Source of the DNA: Clostridium sp. | Lineage (GTDB): Bacteria; Bacillota; Clostridia; Clostridiales; Clostridiaceae | DNA: 54,347 nt | Direction: 5' to 3' | NCBI RefSeq assembly: GCF_016650035.1 | Contig: NZ_JAENWM010000015.1 | Span: 1-54,347 of the forward strand | Shown: in pieces, positions 29,235 to 37,863 of the stretch | Position numbering within the stretch: position 1 is the stretch's first letter | Layout of the letters: each line of letters starts with the position of its first letter | Notes under the pieces: model-generated | Databases searched by the model: none | What the model saw: only the letters and a program-made list of their open reading frames with translations | Told to the model about the DNA's origin: nothing | Made by a program: the position numbers and the translations under genes

Positions 29235-29337
29235 TCTTTTTACAATCAAAATATTCATTCAATTTGCAACCTTTCATTTTAGGCTATGAACAAAGGCATT
29301 GTTGTCTTTTTTCTTTGAATATATAAATTTTATATAC

Positions 29338-29357
29338 TTATGAAAATATTTTCATAA
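29338..29357 (-). promoter_or_regulatory. Putative RbsR operator O2 (upstream, perfect 20-base palindrome)
   Basis: TTATGAAAATATTTTCATAA is a perfect palindrome with a LacI-family core. It lies about 170 bases from O1, on the far side of the promoter, a geometry suited to looping. A cre-like sequence, TGTAAATCATTTCA, follows at 29361-29374 but has TC instead of CG at its centre. Confidence 0.65.
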
Positions 29358-29413
29358 TCATGTAAATCATTTCAAAATGTATCACTCTACAATACAATCC
29401 CCTAATTACAGGC

Positions 29414-29455
29414 AAAAAAAATCGCCCATTATAGGCGACGAGCAAAATCAGAAAA
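29414..29455 (-). terminator. Terminator (copy 1 of a 42-base dispersed element)
   Basis: Minus-strand hairpin TCGCC-N7-GGCGA with a following run of eight U, 18 bases after the stop of the DUF5305-like gene. The whole 42-base block, including the TTTTCTGATTTTGC lead-in, recurs at 41129-41170 with one mismatch. Confidence 0.85.
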
Positions 29456-29472
29456 TATAAAACGATCTTTTT

Positions 29473-30642
29473 TTAATACCTTATAAACATACCAGATTTA
29501 GAAGGTTGTTGTTTTCCATCCTCAAGTGTTATAGCTAACTGCGTAGCTTCCTTAAGTTCAAGAGTGTATACGTACCTATCATCTAATACATAAAAAATAG
29601 ATATTCCACCTATATCTTCTCTATCCTTGTAAAATATCGGTCTACCAACATCATCAGCAATACGAACTAAATCTTCAAACTCTTTCACATAAATTAGATC
29701 AACCATACCAATAAATTTTTCATCAACTAAACGAACTAGTCTATCTCCATGATCTTTGAATATCCTTTTGAGTTTAAGTTGCAATACATCTCCCGCAGGT
29801 TTTACTTCAGTAAAAAACAATGTAAATAATAATAAGCAAATCCAAATTAAACCACCTAAACTATACAATAACAACTTACTTTTATATGTAGGTGATACTA
29901 TTTTTGTTGTAGTTTCTATTGCTCCTTTTTTTTCTGAAACCAAATCACCATTAATTTCAAAGTACTTTTCTGAGCTAATGGGGATATCCATAGTTGGCAT
30001 TAATTTCTCATTGAAAACTCCCTTATCCGTTTTTCCATCAATCTCAACGTTCCAATAAATTGTAAGTTTTGTTTCAAATGCAATATCACTTTCTAACGAT
30101 TTAGCATCTGCAATGTCTTGAAAATGCTGTGGATTTATTTGTGATTTGGCTTCCAATACATGTTTAGCACTATTTAAACTAAAACTCTTTTCAGGTAGAA
30201 GTTGCTCTTCATGCTTCCATATAGTCTTTTTTGCCTTATCACTACCTAATTGACCTTCCATTACTGCCTTAATACTATATTTACCCTTTACTTCCGTTGG
30301 TGACTGACCCTTAAACTCATACACAAAATTTGTATCTATGTAATCTACTAACTTTTTCACATAGATATTTCCTTCTCCAATACTCTTTTGATCAGTAGGA
30401 TATAAGCTGTTAGGTTTTAAAAATACCTGGTAGTTAACCTCCGCCTTATTATTATAGGAATACTCAGGAGTTTTTTGATCTATAAATTTCCCCCCTGTCA
30501 TTGTAGTCGTAAGCAATATACCCATAGTGATTAATAAGACACTTGTACTACATATAGTAACCAATCTTATTCTTTTATTGATTAATATTTTTTTATATTT
30601 TAGGTTCTTTATATATTTAATTTTCTTTTTATTACTTTGCAT
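29473..30642 (-). CDS. DUF5305-like membrane protein
   Basis: This 389-residue protein has a lysine-rich cytoplasmic tail, one membrane helix (about 25-45), a long extracellular beta-rich region (about 55-255), a second helix (LLLYSLGGLIWICLLLFTLFF) and a cytoplasmic C-terminal domain of about 100 residues. The YQVFLKPNSLYPT segment and overall layout resemble DUF5305 proteins, which accompany SipW and TasA-like genes. The function is unknown; it may help assemble or sense the secreted fibre proteins encoded upstream. The ATG at 30642 has AAAGGGGG 8 bases before it. Confidence 0.65.
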   Translation of the reverse strand: MQSNKKKIKYIKNLKYKKILINKRIRLVTICSTSVLLITMGILLTTTMTGGKFIDQKTPEYSYNNKAEVNYQVFLKPNSLYPTDQKSIGEGNIYVKKLVDYIDTNFVYEFKGQSPTEVKGKYSIKAVMEGQLGSDKAKKTIWKHEEQLLPEKSFSLNSAKHVLEAKSQINPQHFQDIADAKSLESDIAFETKLTIYWNVEIDGKTDKGVFNEKLMPTMDIPISSEKYFEINGDLVSEKKGAIETTTKIVSPTYKSKLLLYSLGGLIWICLLLFTLFFTEVKPAGDVLQLKLKRIFKDHGDRLVRLVDEKFIGMVDLIYVKEFEDLVRIADDVGRPIFYKDREDIGGISIFYVLDDRYVYTLELKEATQLAITLEDGKQQPSKSGMFIRY

Positions 30643-30721
30643 ATTCACCACCCCCTTTATATATACTTATTATACAATTATTGTAATAAAATGTCTATAC
30701 ATCTTTTGATTATAAAACTAA

Positions 30722-30756
30722 AAATCGGTAGAGTTTTTTATTGGCTCTACCGATTT
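30722..30756 (-). terminator. Terminator after the distal TasA-like gene
   Basis: AATCGGTAGAG and CTCTACCGATT form an 11-bp stem around a 12-13-base A/T-rich loop, starting 5 bases past the stop at 30761. The trailing U tract is short, so some read-through to the DUF5305-like gene is possible; that gene has no obvious promoter of its own. Confidence 0.75.
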
Positions 30757-30760
30757 AAAT

Positions 30761-31483
30761 CTATTTTTTATTGAATTGTTTAAAATTTACAGTCATTTTA
30801 AATGTCAGTTTTTTATTCTGTGTTGAATCCGGAGCATTCTCACTAAACTTGATTATAATAAATCTGTCAGAAATATCATCCTTATCAAGATCAGGTGCTT
30901 CCTCTCCTTCTGGAATATAAAAGTAAATTCCTCCACCAGGGTTAATTTGAGTATTTTCTAAACTCTTTGATTCTAATGCTCTATTAAAACTAGATTGAAT
31001 TTCTTCCAAATCACCACTAAATGCAATGTGCCTGTCAATTTTCTTATCACCATCTAAGTCTATCCCAAATCCAGCTTCAAATGTTAAATAATTTAAAAGA
31101 CCTTTCTCTCCAATATCTCCAGAGAATTCTCCAAAAGTAACATCGCTAATCTTTACTGGAATTGTACCAGTGTTAATTGCCCCTAATCTAAATGCTGCGA
31201 AAGAACCTGGATACATGTTTGCAATATTAACTGTAGCAACATTATTGTCTGTCAGCACATTATTATCATTGCCTATCTTTACTTCTGAATTCGATATATA
31301 TTTCGAATTTTTCACTTCGGGAAAATTCAAGCTATCTGCCTTACCTTCTTCAAATCTAACTGATAATTCACCTGTTGATACTGTGTTATTTATAGTTAGA
31401 CTATCACTCCAATACGCATATCCAACTCCAATATTCATAAGAGTTAAATATAATATTAGGATTAAAAACTTAAATTTCTTCAT
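30761..31483 (-). CDS. SipW-dependent secreted protein (TasA/camelysin-like)
   Basis: This protein of about 240 residues has a SipW-type signal peptide in which the hydrophobic stretch runs into GVGYAYWSDSLTINNTVSTG, the hallmark of TasA, camelysin and related matrix proteins. The mature part is rich in beta-prone sequence, with MYPGSFAAFRLG and INPGGGIYFYIPEG. In Bacillus TasA forms extracellular fibres after SipW cleavage; similar fibre formation is inferred here. The start is at 31483 or 4 codons earlier; spacing to AAAGG favours 31483. It follows a paralogue with the same signal. Confidence 0.82.
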   Translation of the reverse strand: MKKFKFLILILYLTLMNIGVGYAYWSDSLTINNTVSTGELSVRFEEGKADSLNFPEVKNSKYISNSEVKIGNDNNVLTDNNVATVNIANMYPGSFAAFRLGAINTGTIPVKISDVTFGEFSGDIGEKGLLNYLTFEAGFGIDLDGDKKIDRHIAFSGDLEEIQSSFNRALESKSLENTQINPGGGIYFYIPEGEEAPDLDKDDISDRFIIIKFSENAPDSTQNKKLTFKMTVNFKQFNKK

Positions 31484-31531
31484 CCTAACCAACATCCTTT
31501 AATAATTTATTATATACTTTAATTCTATTTA

Positions 31532-31557
31532 AAAGCAGAGAATTACATCCCTGCTTT
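31532..31557 (-). terminator. Weak terminator or attenuator between the two TasA-like genes
   Basis: AAAGCAG and CTGCTTT enclose a 12-base loop, downstream of the 31588 stop. The U tract is short (CTTTTAAAT), so part of the transcript may continue into the next gene. Confidence 0.5.
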
Positions 31558-31587
31558 ATTAAATATTGTTTTTTATTTGTTATGAAA

Positions 31588-32394
31588 TTATTTTGCGTTA
31601 TGTTGTTTCCAATTAATTGTCATATGGATTCCTAATTTCTGATCTTCTATATTATCTTTAGCATCTGTTGATAATGTATAGGTAATGCAATGCATATCCT
31701 CATTCCATTGATAGCCAATGGATTCCATAGCTGCTTTGGCATCCTCAATAGTTGGGAAGTCTAGTGATAATTTTTGACCTGGCTCTAATCTTACTCCTGT
31801 TAACAATGTATTTAATTTTACCTCTAAGTCTTCTACTTTACCTGAAGCATAATATCTTCCATCACACGAACCTGTATTAGGAGTTATTTTATTTCCATCA
31901 GCATCAGTTATTACATAACCAAAAGCAAATTTAAGATTATTTTTAAATATTTTTTCAACTTGGCTAAGTTTATTAGCTTCAGCACCATCAAATTTAATCG
32001 TTGCGTTATCAAATACTACTGGTATAGTTCCGTCATTTTCTATAACTCCATAATATTGTGCATAAGAACCCGGATACATATTATTAACTTGTGTAGTTAC
32101 TGTTTTCCCATTTTCAGATATTATGGTTGCCGGACCATTATGGCCTGCTTCTAGTCCTTCATGGTTTACGTAGGCACTCCAATATGCATTACTTTTATTT
32201 TCATCTCCAGCAAGTTTTCCTGTTTGGTCATCTCCACCTCTTGTCTTACTTTGTCCTGCAACAAACTTTACATTCATTTCACCAGTTGTAACTGTATTAT
32301 TAATTGTTAATGCATCTGTCCAGTAAGCATAACCTACTCCTGATAATGTAATAGCTGCTGTTAAAGCTAACGCCATAAGTCTTGGTTTTTTCAT
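31588..32394 (-). CDS. SipW-dependent secreted protein (TasA/camelysin-like)
   Basis: This is a 268-residue paralogue of the downstream protein. The signal region SGVGYAYWTDALTINNTVTTGE is preceded by a short basic N-terminus (MKKPRL). The mature domain repeats the MYPGSYAQYYGVIENDG and LEPGQKLSLDFP signatures seen in TasA-like proteins. It is expected to be exported by Sec, cut by the SipW-type peptidase encoded just upstream, and assembled outside the cell. GGGAGAG precedes the ATG. It has its own leader of about 235 bases, so it can be expressed apart from the sipW operon. Confidence 0.84.
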   Translation of the reverse strand: MKKPRLMALALTAAITLSGVGYAYWTDALTINNTVTTGEMNVKFVAGQSKTRGGDDQTGKLAGDENKSNAYWSAYVNHEGLEAGHNGPATIISENGKTVTTQVNNMYPGSYAQYYGVIENDGTIPVVFDNATIKFDGAEANKLSQVEKIFKNNLKFAFGYVITDADGNKITPNTGSCDGRYYASGKVEDLEVKLNTLLTGVRLEPGQKLSLDFPTIEDAKAAMESIGYQWNEDMHCITYTLSTDAKDNIEDQKLGIHMTINWKQHNAK

Positions 32395-32628
32395 AATTAA
32401 TCTCTCCCTTTAATAATTTATTTTATACGTAAGTAAATCAATAGAACCTTAATATATTTAACATTCTATTTAATTCGTATCTATGCCTTAATTATATCCA
32501 ACTCTGTATTGCCATAAATCCCCCAAAAGAGTACTTCGTACCTATATGTTTTTACCGTTATTTATAATACATTTTGCCTATATGCCTACTACTTTAGGAT
32601 TACATCTAGGAATTAATGGCAAAATAAA
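32395..32628 (-). promoter_or_regulatory. Leader region of the TasA-like genes
   Basis: Between the sipW terminator and the ATG at 32394 there are about 235 AT-rich bases. TATAAT occurs on the minus strand (within GGATATAATTAAGG near 32495) but with no good -35 partner, hinting at an activated or alternative-sigma promoter. I could not recognise a cyclic-di-GMP or other riboswitch. Confidence 0.35.
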
Positions 32629-32648
32629 AGCAGAGCTTTCGTTCTGCA
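32629..32648 (-). terminator. Terminator after sipW
   Basis: GCAGA-N8-TCTGC forms a short GC-rich stem followed by TTTTATTTT on the minus strand, 11 bases past the signal peptidase stop. Confidence 0.65.
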
Positions 32649-32658
32649 ATACTTGATT

Positions 32659-33861
32659 CTAAAATTCAACTCTGTCTTTTGAAATATTATTTCTATCTTT
32701 AAGCCATAAGCTAGGCCAACCTATCTTTGGAATTACCTTAATCACCCTACCCTTTACTAGCCCTGGATCTACAAGTTCTCTATCAGCAACTGAGTTATTA
32801 TCTCCTTTTGTTTCAAATTTCAATTGATTTTCTTCATCACTAATATTAATTACTCTATGAAAGATAAATATATCATCACTCTTAAATTGAATAATATCTT
32901 CTAGTTTTGCATTTTGGCCCTCTATCTTTTTAACTAAAACCACATCTCCAGGATTTATCATTGGCATCATACTTCCAGTCACTATAACTGAAGGGTAAAC
33001 AGGAAAAACTCCAACTACAAACCAAACAAACAACAGTGAACTCGATATTGTTGCTATCCAACCTATTGGGTTCTCTTCTTTAACATAAGCTTTTTTCCTA
33101 GTTTTTACTTTGGATGAATATAAATATTCAAGAAACATGAGACTAAATATAGGGCATAATGTTCCTATTAAAGCTTTAGCAATCCAATTTAAATCAGGCA
33201 AAATTGGAGATAGCCAGTTAAATGCTTGGATGATTCCCAGATAAATAATAGAAAGATAAGGTCCTCCTAAAAATACAAGACTACCTGCTATAATGTTTTT
33301 TGAAAGTTCAGGTAATATATACTCGCCCAAATATTGTAATACTTCAAGTCCGCTTTTCAAATCCATTAATCTATTCAATGGAACATTTAACAGTGTATAC
33401 AATACAGCTAATATAGTAATTGTTATAGCTATCTTTTTCCCCTTTATACTATTAATTAAGTAAGCTCTTATTGATTCCTTTCCAACAAGAGGCAAAAACA
33501 CGAAAAATATATTTCTAAATACCCCTCCAAGTGATAAATCATAAGGACTCTTTCCAAATCCATATATAAGCCCTCCACTTAACATCAATAAAATATATAT
33601 TATTGCTAAATAAACTACCCACCACTGAAGATAACTATTTAATCGTATTTTCCCTGTTGACTTCATTCGAGGAAAAAAATAAATTAACAAAATCACTGCC
33701 GCCCATATTAATGGCTTAACAATATATATATATATACTACCTTTATTAAAAGAAAAGAGTTGGATATTTTCAATTAAATAAATACTTAACATTATTATAA
33801 TAAGTAAAATACATCTTGCTTTCGAAATTCTTGTAGGTTTTAACTTTTGTGTATCAATCAT
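32659..33861 (-). CDS. sipW: SipW-type signal peptidase I with polytopic N-terminus
   Basis: The C-terminal 110 residues are an ER-type signal peptidase: VIVTGSMMPMINPGD with the nucleophilic Ser near 297, FHRVI with the catalytic His near 335 in place of the usual Lys, and KGDNN with the acidic residue near 354. It should process the YxYW-D type signal peptides of its three neighbours. Unusually, about 280 residues with some seven or eight membrane helices precede the catalytic part, whereas Bacillus SipW is about 190 residues long. What the extra domain does is unknown; it may recruit fibre subunits. The ribosome site is GGGAGGG. Confidence 0.87.
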   Translation of the reverse strand: MIDTQKLKPTRISKARCILLIIIMLSIYLIENIQLFSFNKGSIYIYIVKPLIWAAVILLIYFFPRMKSTGKIRLNSYLQWWVVYLAIIYILLMLSGGLIYGFGKSPYDLSLGGVFRNIFFVFLPLVGKESIRAYLINSIKGKKIAITITILAVLYTLLNVPLNRLMDLKSGLEVLQYLGEYILPELSKNIIAGSLVFLGGPYLSIIYLGIIQAFNWLSPILPDLNWIAKALIGTLCPIFSLMFLEYLYSSKVKTRKKAYVKEENPIGWIATISSSLLFVWFVVGVFPVYPSVIVTGSMMPMINPGDVVLVKKIEGQNAKLEDIIQFKSDDIFIFHRVINISDEENQLKFETKGDNNSVADRELVDPGLVKGRVIKVIPKIGWPSLWLKDRNNISKDRVEF

Positions 33862-33902
33862 AGTTTTATCCCTCCCCTTTTTTTACCTACATATCTATTT
33901 AC

Positions 33903-34706
33903 TTATTTTTCATTTTCAACTTCCTTTTTCTCTTCAACTTTCTTTTCATCTTTCTCCTCAACTTCTTTTTCAATTGCTTTTTTAGCTTGTTCTTCATTTA
34001 TAACTTCGTTATTAACTTCTTCATTTATAACTTCGTTATTAACTTCTTCATTAATTACTTTTTCAACTTGTTGAATGGCTTCTTTTTGTTTTATGGCTTC
34101 TTTACCAACTTCGAACTCATTATTATTCCAACCTGAAGATTTTAAATCTATTAAAAGATTATAATTTTTCTCTTCTTCAGCTATACTTTCAAGTTTTATA
34201 ACACCAGTTATAACACCATTTCTACCAGTTTCACTACTATATGGAGGTATAATTACTTTATTATTATTATTATCCCCATCTACTACGGTCTTAAATTCAG
34301 TAAATATAATATTCAAAGGTTGGTTTACTTTAGTTTGCGTATTAAATAAAGCAGGAGCAGTTCCATAGTTAGTTATAGTAAATGCAATTTCATTAGGTTC
34401 ACCACTCTTTATAAGAATATGGAGTCTATTACCAATATCAGTTTCTTGTTTATCCTCATGATGTTCATGATTATTATGTTCATTTTGTTTTTGAATTTTA
34501 ACAACATCATTCTCTCCTGGGTTAACTACTTCAGCCACAGTAAACGCAAGGTCACAATATCCGGTTGTAATATTGTTCATTACTTGTAACTTATCAGTCC
34601 AATATCCATACCCCGTTGGGACTAAAAAGAGAACAGCAGCAATACATATATATATAATCTTATTATAACCTGGGCCTTTAGAACGTCTTTTTCTATTCAT
34701 TTTCAA
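33903..34706 (-). CDS. SipW-dependent secreted protein with Glu/Lys-rich tail
   Basis: This 267-residue protein starts with a basic tail, a hydrophobic stretch and the SipW-type signature PTGYGYWTDKLQVMNNITTG. The middle is TasA-like. A histidine-rich patch (QNEHNNHEHHEDKQE) near 75-90 may bind metal. From about residue 205 to the end the protein is low-complexity and highly charged, with NEEVNNEVI units duplicated exactly. Such a tail could bind polysaccharide, calcium or partner proteins. A TTG at 34706 has better spacing to GGAGG than the ATG two codons on; both are possible. It is co-transcribed with sipW. Confidence 0.78.
   Translation of the reverse strand: MKMNRKRRSKGPGYNKIIYICIAAVLFLVPTGYGYWTDKLQVMNNITTGYCDLAFTVAEVVNPGENDVVKIQKQNEHNNHEHHEDKQETDIGNRLHILIKSGEPNEIAFTITNYGTAPALFNTQTKVNQPLNIIFTEFKTVVDGDNNNNKVIIPPYSSETGRNGVITGVIKLESIAEEEKNYNLLIDLKSSGWNNNEFEVGKEAIKQKEAIQQVEKVINEEVNNEVINEEVNNEVINEEQAKKAIEKEVEEKDEKKVEEKKEVENEK
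33990..34043 (-). repeat. 27-base tandem repeat encoding NEEVNNEVI
   Basis: Two exact 27-base copies (33990-34016, 34017-34043) plus a partial third encode nine-residue units in the charged tail of the fibre-like protein. The in-frame unit length makes copy-number variation neutral for the reading frame. Confidence 0.85.
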
Positions 34707-34770
34707 AAATCTTCCTCCCCTTTACACGAATAATTCCTTTAGTCTTTAATTATTTGTTTTGTAGAATAAT

Positions 34771-35385
34771 TTACAAACTCAAACTATTATTAACTAAAAA
34801 TACTGCCTCCGCTCGCTGATTAATATTAAATTTGGCTAGTATATTGCTTACGTGCTTTTTTACTGTATTTTGTGATATATATAGCTGTTTAGCAATTTTA
34901 TCATTACTATAACCTTTTCCCAGCTCCCTTAAAACATCCTTTTCTCTATCTGTCAGTGCTTCTATCATGGAGTCTTTTTTACTTGTATCTTTATAATCGA
35001 TAATTGAAGGATCATAATATTTTTTCCCCCTGCTTACTGCACTTATTGCGTAAAATATGTCCTCTGAAAAAGCATCTTTTATGATATATCCATCCATACC
35101 TATTTCTTCACCTCTTAAAAAATCCTCATGTGAAATAAATGATGTTATTATAATAAATTTACATTGCGAATTTAGCACTTTGCTTTTTACAACTAAATCA
35201 AGACCATCCTCTTTACCTAGTTTTAAATCTACTAATACAATATCAGGTTTATCCTTTGTAATGATACTTATAGCTTCATCAATATTAGAAGCTTCTTGAA
35301 TGCACTCTATATTTGATTCTTCTTTAAATAATGCTTCTAGTCCTTTTCTAACAAGAAAATGATCATCCACTATAAGTAGCTTCAT
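34771..35385 (-). CDS. NarL/LuxR-family response regulator
   Basis: This 204-residue regulator has a receiver domain (acidic pair VDD at 7-8, phosphorylation site D53 in VLVDLKLG, conserved T and K further on) and a LuxR-type helix-turn-helix (LTDREKDVLRELGKGYS to NTVKKHVSNILAKF). It is encoded with its kinase (4-base overlap, ATGA) and directly upstream of the fibre/sipW genes, so control of matrix production is likely. Confidence 0.93.
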   Translation of the reverse strand: MKLLIVDDHFLVRKGLEALFKEESNIECIQEASNIDEAISIITKDKPDIVLVDLKLGKEDGLDLVVKSKVLNSQCKFIIITSFISHEDFLRGEEIGMDGYIIKDAFSEDIFYAISAVSRGKKYYDPSIIDYKDTSKKDSMIEALTDREKDVLRELGKGYSNDKIAKQLYISQNTVKKHVSNILAKFNINQRAEAVFLVNNSLSL

Positions 35386-37079
35386 GCAATTACCCCCTCG
35401 CCTTTATTAACCGTGTTGTTCGGTAAATAAACACTTATTTCAGTTCCCTGGCCCACTTTTGAATTCACGTTCATCTTACCTTCCAAAGAGTATATCAGAT
35501 TGTGCATATTTTTTATCCCTATGCCAGAACTCTCTTTTTCAATAGTATTCTTTAATTTAAATCCAACTCCATCATCCTTTATTATAAGTTTTATGTGTTT
35601 TGTATCTAGCCTCAAAGATACTGTTATATTCTCACCTTTTCCATGTCGCGCGGAGTTTCCAATTCCTTCACATATAATTCTATATAATGCGTTTTTTAAT
35701 ATGGAGCTTATTATCCCCTCATTTCCATCCATATTAAATGATATGTTGATGCAATATAACTTAGATATATCATTTATATATTTATTCACATTCGTTTGAA
35801 ATACACTTATACCTTGCTTATTCCAACTCATACCATATATGATTTCCCTTAGCTCACTTATTGTTGTGTTTATTGAACAATTAATACCACGTAAATCTGA
35901 CGCTATTTCCTTAGAAACAGTATTTTTATTTTTTCTTATTATACCAAAAACTCCACATGATATTGCAAATAGTCTTTGGCTTACACTGTCATGTAATTCA
36001 TTAGCAATACGATTTTGCTCTTCATTTACTAGAAGTTGTTTTTTAAATTCTTCAAGGTCAAACTTTTCAAGTGCAATTGAACTTAAGGAGGCTAAAAATT
36101 TCAACTGTTCTACCATTTGTTTGTATACTGGATCAACTTCGTATTGTATTAGTTCAACTCCTAATACCCCATAAAATTTAGTAGAAGAATTTACTGATAT
36201 GACAATAAATCTCCTGGAATCAATAGCTAAAGATAAAGGCAAAGCAGTATTTTTAATCTTGCTTAGTTTATTTTTAATACATTCAGAGATATTATCTTCA
36301 ATATATCCTGGAATATTATTGCTTGTTTTTATTGTCCATTTATTGTCTACTTCAGGTGCACAAAATAGTATTACTGGTGACTTAGTTATTTCCTTAGTAT
36401 ATTTTATTAATAGATTGAGAAGTCTATCCTTATTATCAAGGTTAACAAAAGTGTGTACTGCCTGATACAGGTTCATTATTTGTTCCATAGAATCATTTAA
36501 TCTAGCATTAGCTATAGACATTTGATTATTTAATATAGAAAGATCTTTGCTTTTAATACTGAGTTTTTTTGATTGATTTAATAATAACTGAGCTATTATA
36601 GTTATCAACATAAAGCTCAGTAGTAAATTTGAGTTATCTGAAATCAGCTCAAATATATTACTATTATTGTTATGAAATATTATTTGAGCTAATAGTAACG
36701 ATAATAGCTGATAGCTAAAGAGTACAATAAAACTAATATATATATTATAAAAGTACACTGTAATTAATATACTGTTTAATGAATACCAGATATATGGGCT
36801 ATTAATGCCACCAGTTGGTATTAATATTACTATATTCCCAATAATCTCAATGATAATATATAATATACGTAAATTTTCATGCTCTTTTATTCCATACATA
36901 TAATTAAATATTATTGAGGATATGGTTAAGCATACTATCATAAAAACCTTCATCGAGACGTCATATGTTGTATTCCCAAATACATAAAAAATCGAAGTTA
37001 TCAATAATGATACATATCTATATATATATAATATTTTCATATCTTCAGGCAAATACATTACTTTTCTTATGAAACTCAT
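35382..37079 (-). CDS. NarL-type sensor histidine kinase
   Basis: This 565-residue kinase has an N-terminal block of about five or six helices (20-170), a coiled linker, a GAF-like domain (about 205-340), the HisKA_3 box NRIANELHDSVSQRLF with phospho-accepting His363, and an ATPase domain (EGIGNSARHGKG and IKDDGVGFKL). The integral membrane sensor suggests that it reads a membrane or lipid-borne cue. It partners the response regulator that overlaps it by 4 bases. A GGGAG ribosome site precedes the ATG. Confidence 0.93.
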   Translation of the reverse strand: MSFIRKVMYLPEDMKILYIYRYVSLLITSIFYVFGNTTYDVSMKVFMIVCLTISSIIFNYMYGIKEHENLRILYIIIEIIGNIVILIPTGGINSPYIWYSLNSILITVYFYNIYISFIVLFSYQLLSLLLAQIIFHNNNSNIFELISDNSNLLLSFMLITIIAQLLLNQSKKLSIKSKDLSILNNQMSIANARLNDSMEQIMNLYQAVHTFVNLDNKDRLLNLLIKYTKEITKSPVILFCAPEVDNKWTIKTSNNIPGYIEDNISECIKNKLSKIKNTALPLSLAIDSRRFIVISVNSSTKFYGVLGVELIQYEVDPVYKQMVEQLKFLASLSSIALEKFDLEEFKKQLLVNEEQNRIANELHDSVSQRLFAISCGVFGIIRKNKNTVSKEIASDLRGINCSINTTISELREIIYGMSWNKQGISVFQTNVNKYINDISKLYCINISFNMDGNEGIISSILKNALYRIICEGIGNSARHGKGENITVSLRLDTKHIKLIIKDDGVGFKLKNTIEKESSGIGIKNMHNLIYSLEGKMNVNSKVGQGTEISVYLPNNTVNKGEGVIA

Positions 37080-37103
37080 ATACAGATTCTCCCTCTTGAA
37101 AAA

Positions 37104-37811
37104 TTATATTTTTCTTTTCTTTAAAAACATTATGCCTAGTATAATCAATATGCTCCCACAAATTATGAGAACTTTTGTATCTATAATAGACCCCGTTTGT
37201 ACCAAAACTGATCCTGTTACAACTTTTTCTGCAATCGGTTTTTTATTAAAATCAGTTACTGACGCATTAGCTTTATCAAAGTTAAAATCAATATCAAATT
37301 TATGCTGCATTCCCATCACTATTTTATCCACATCACTGCTAAGCATATATTCAATTGTAAACTTCCTCTTACCACTGTTCTCTATTTCAATAGATTTATC
37401 TCCTGTAAAATTAAGTTTTAAATTTTCATCCATTTTCCCTGTATATATCAGATTTTCTTCACAGTAGAAGCTTATTGATAAATTCTCTAAATAATTTAAA
37501 TATTGAGGATTATCTTTTTTAAGTAGCACATTGTTCTTATTATAAAACTTACTATCAATTACTATTTGTTTTAAAAAACAGTTAAAATTATTATCATTCG
37601 CAATGTAAAATTTTTTTACCAATTTATCTCCAGGTCCAATTAGCTCATCACTGGTAAATAAAGTTCCATTTATACTTTTATCACTATTTAGATGAAAAAC
37701 CTTTTCTGGAATGTTTTCATTTGCACTAACAAATGTACTAAAAATAATAATGTTAAAAAAAAGGCTAATTATAAAAACAGCATTAAAACTACTCTTTATA
37801 TGTTTATTCAA
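37104..37811 (-). CDS. Secreted protein with LPXTG-like C-terminal anchor
   Basis: This 235-residue protein has a signal peptide (hydrophobic 11-28), an extracellular beta-rich domain with PGDKLVKKFYIANDN resembling the TasA-like fold, and a C-terminus ordered as a sortase signal: LVQTG, a hydrophobic helix, then KKRKI. The motif differs from LPXTG at the proline. It may be anchored by a sortase with altered specificity or simply stay in the membrane. A TTG start at 37811 is preceded by AAGGAG. It is first in the kinase/regulator operon, 24 bases before the kinase. The exact family is unknown. Confidence 0.65.
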   Translation of the reverse strand: MNKHIKSSFNAVFIISLFFNIIIFSTFVSANENIPEKVFHLNSDKSINGTLFTSDELIGPGDKLVKKFYIANDNNFNCFLKQIVIDSKFYNKNNVLLKKDNPQYLNYLENLSISFYCEENLIYTGKMDENLKLNFTGDKSIEIENSGKRKFTIEYMLSSDVDKIVMGMQHKFDIDFNFDKANASVTDFNKKPIAEKVVTGSVLVQTGSIIDTKVLIICGSILIILGIMFLKKRKI

Positions 37812-37863
37812 AGTTTATCTCACTCCTTAACAATATTATTAAATTTATGTAATTAATTTTTTA

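Noticed and set aside
29361-29374. CcpA cre site upstream of rbsR
   Set aside because: The half-sites fit, but the invariant central CG is TC, so it is at most a weak LacI-family site.
32395-32628. Cyclic-di-GMP riboswitch in the leader of the TasA-like genes
   Set aside because: Neither the GEMM-I nor the class II conserved core could be found by eye.
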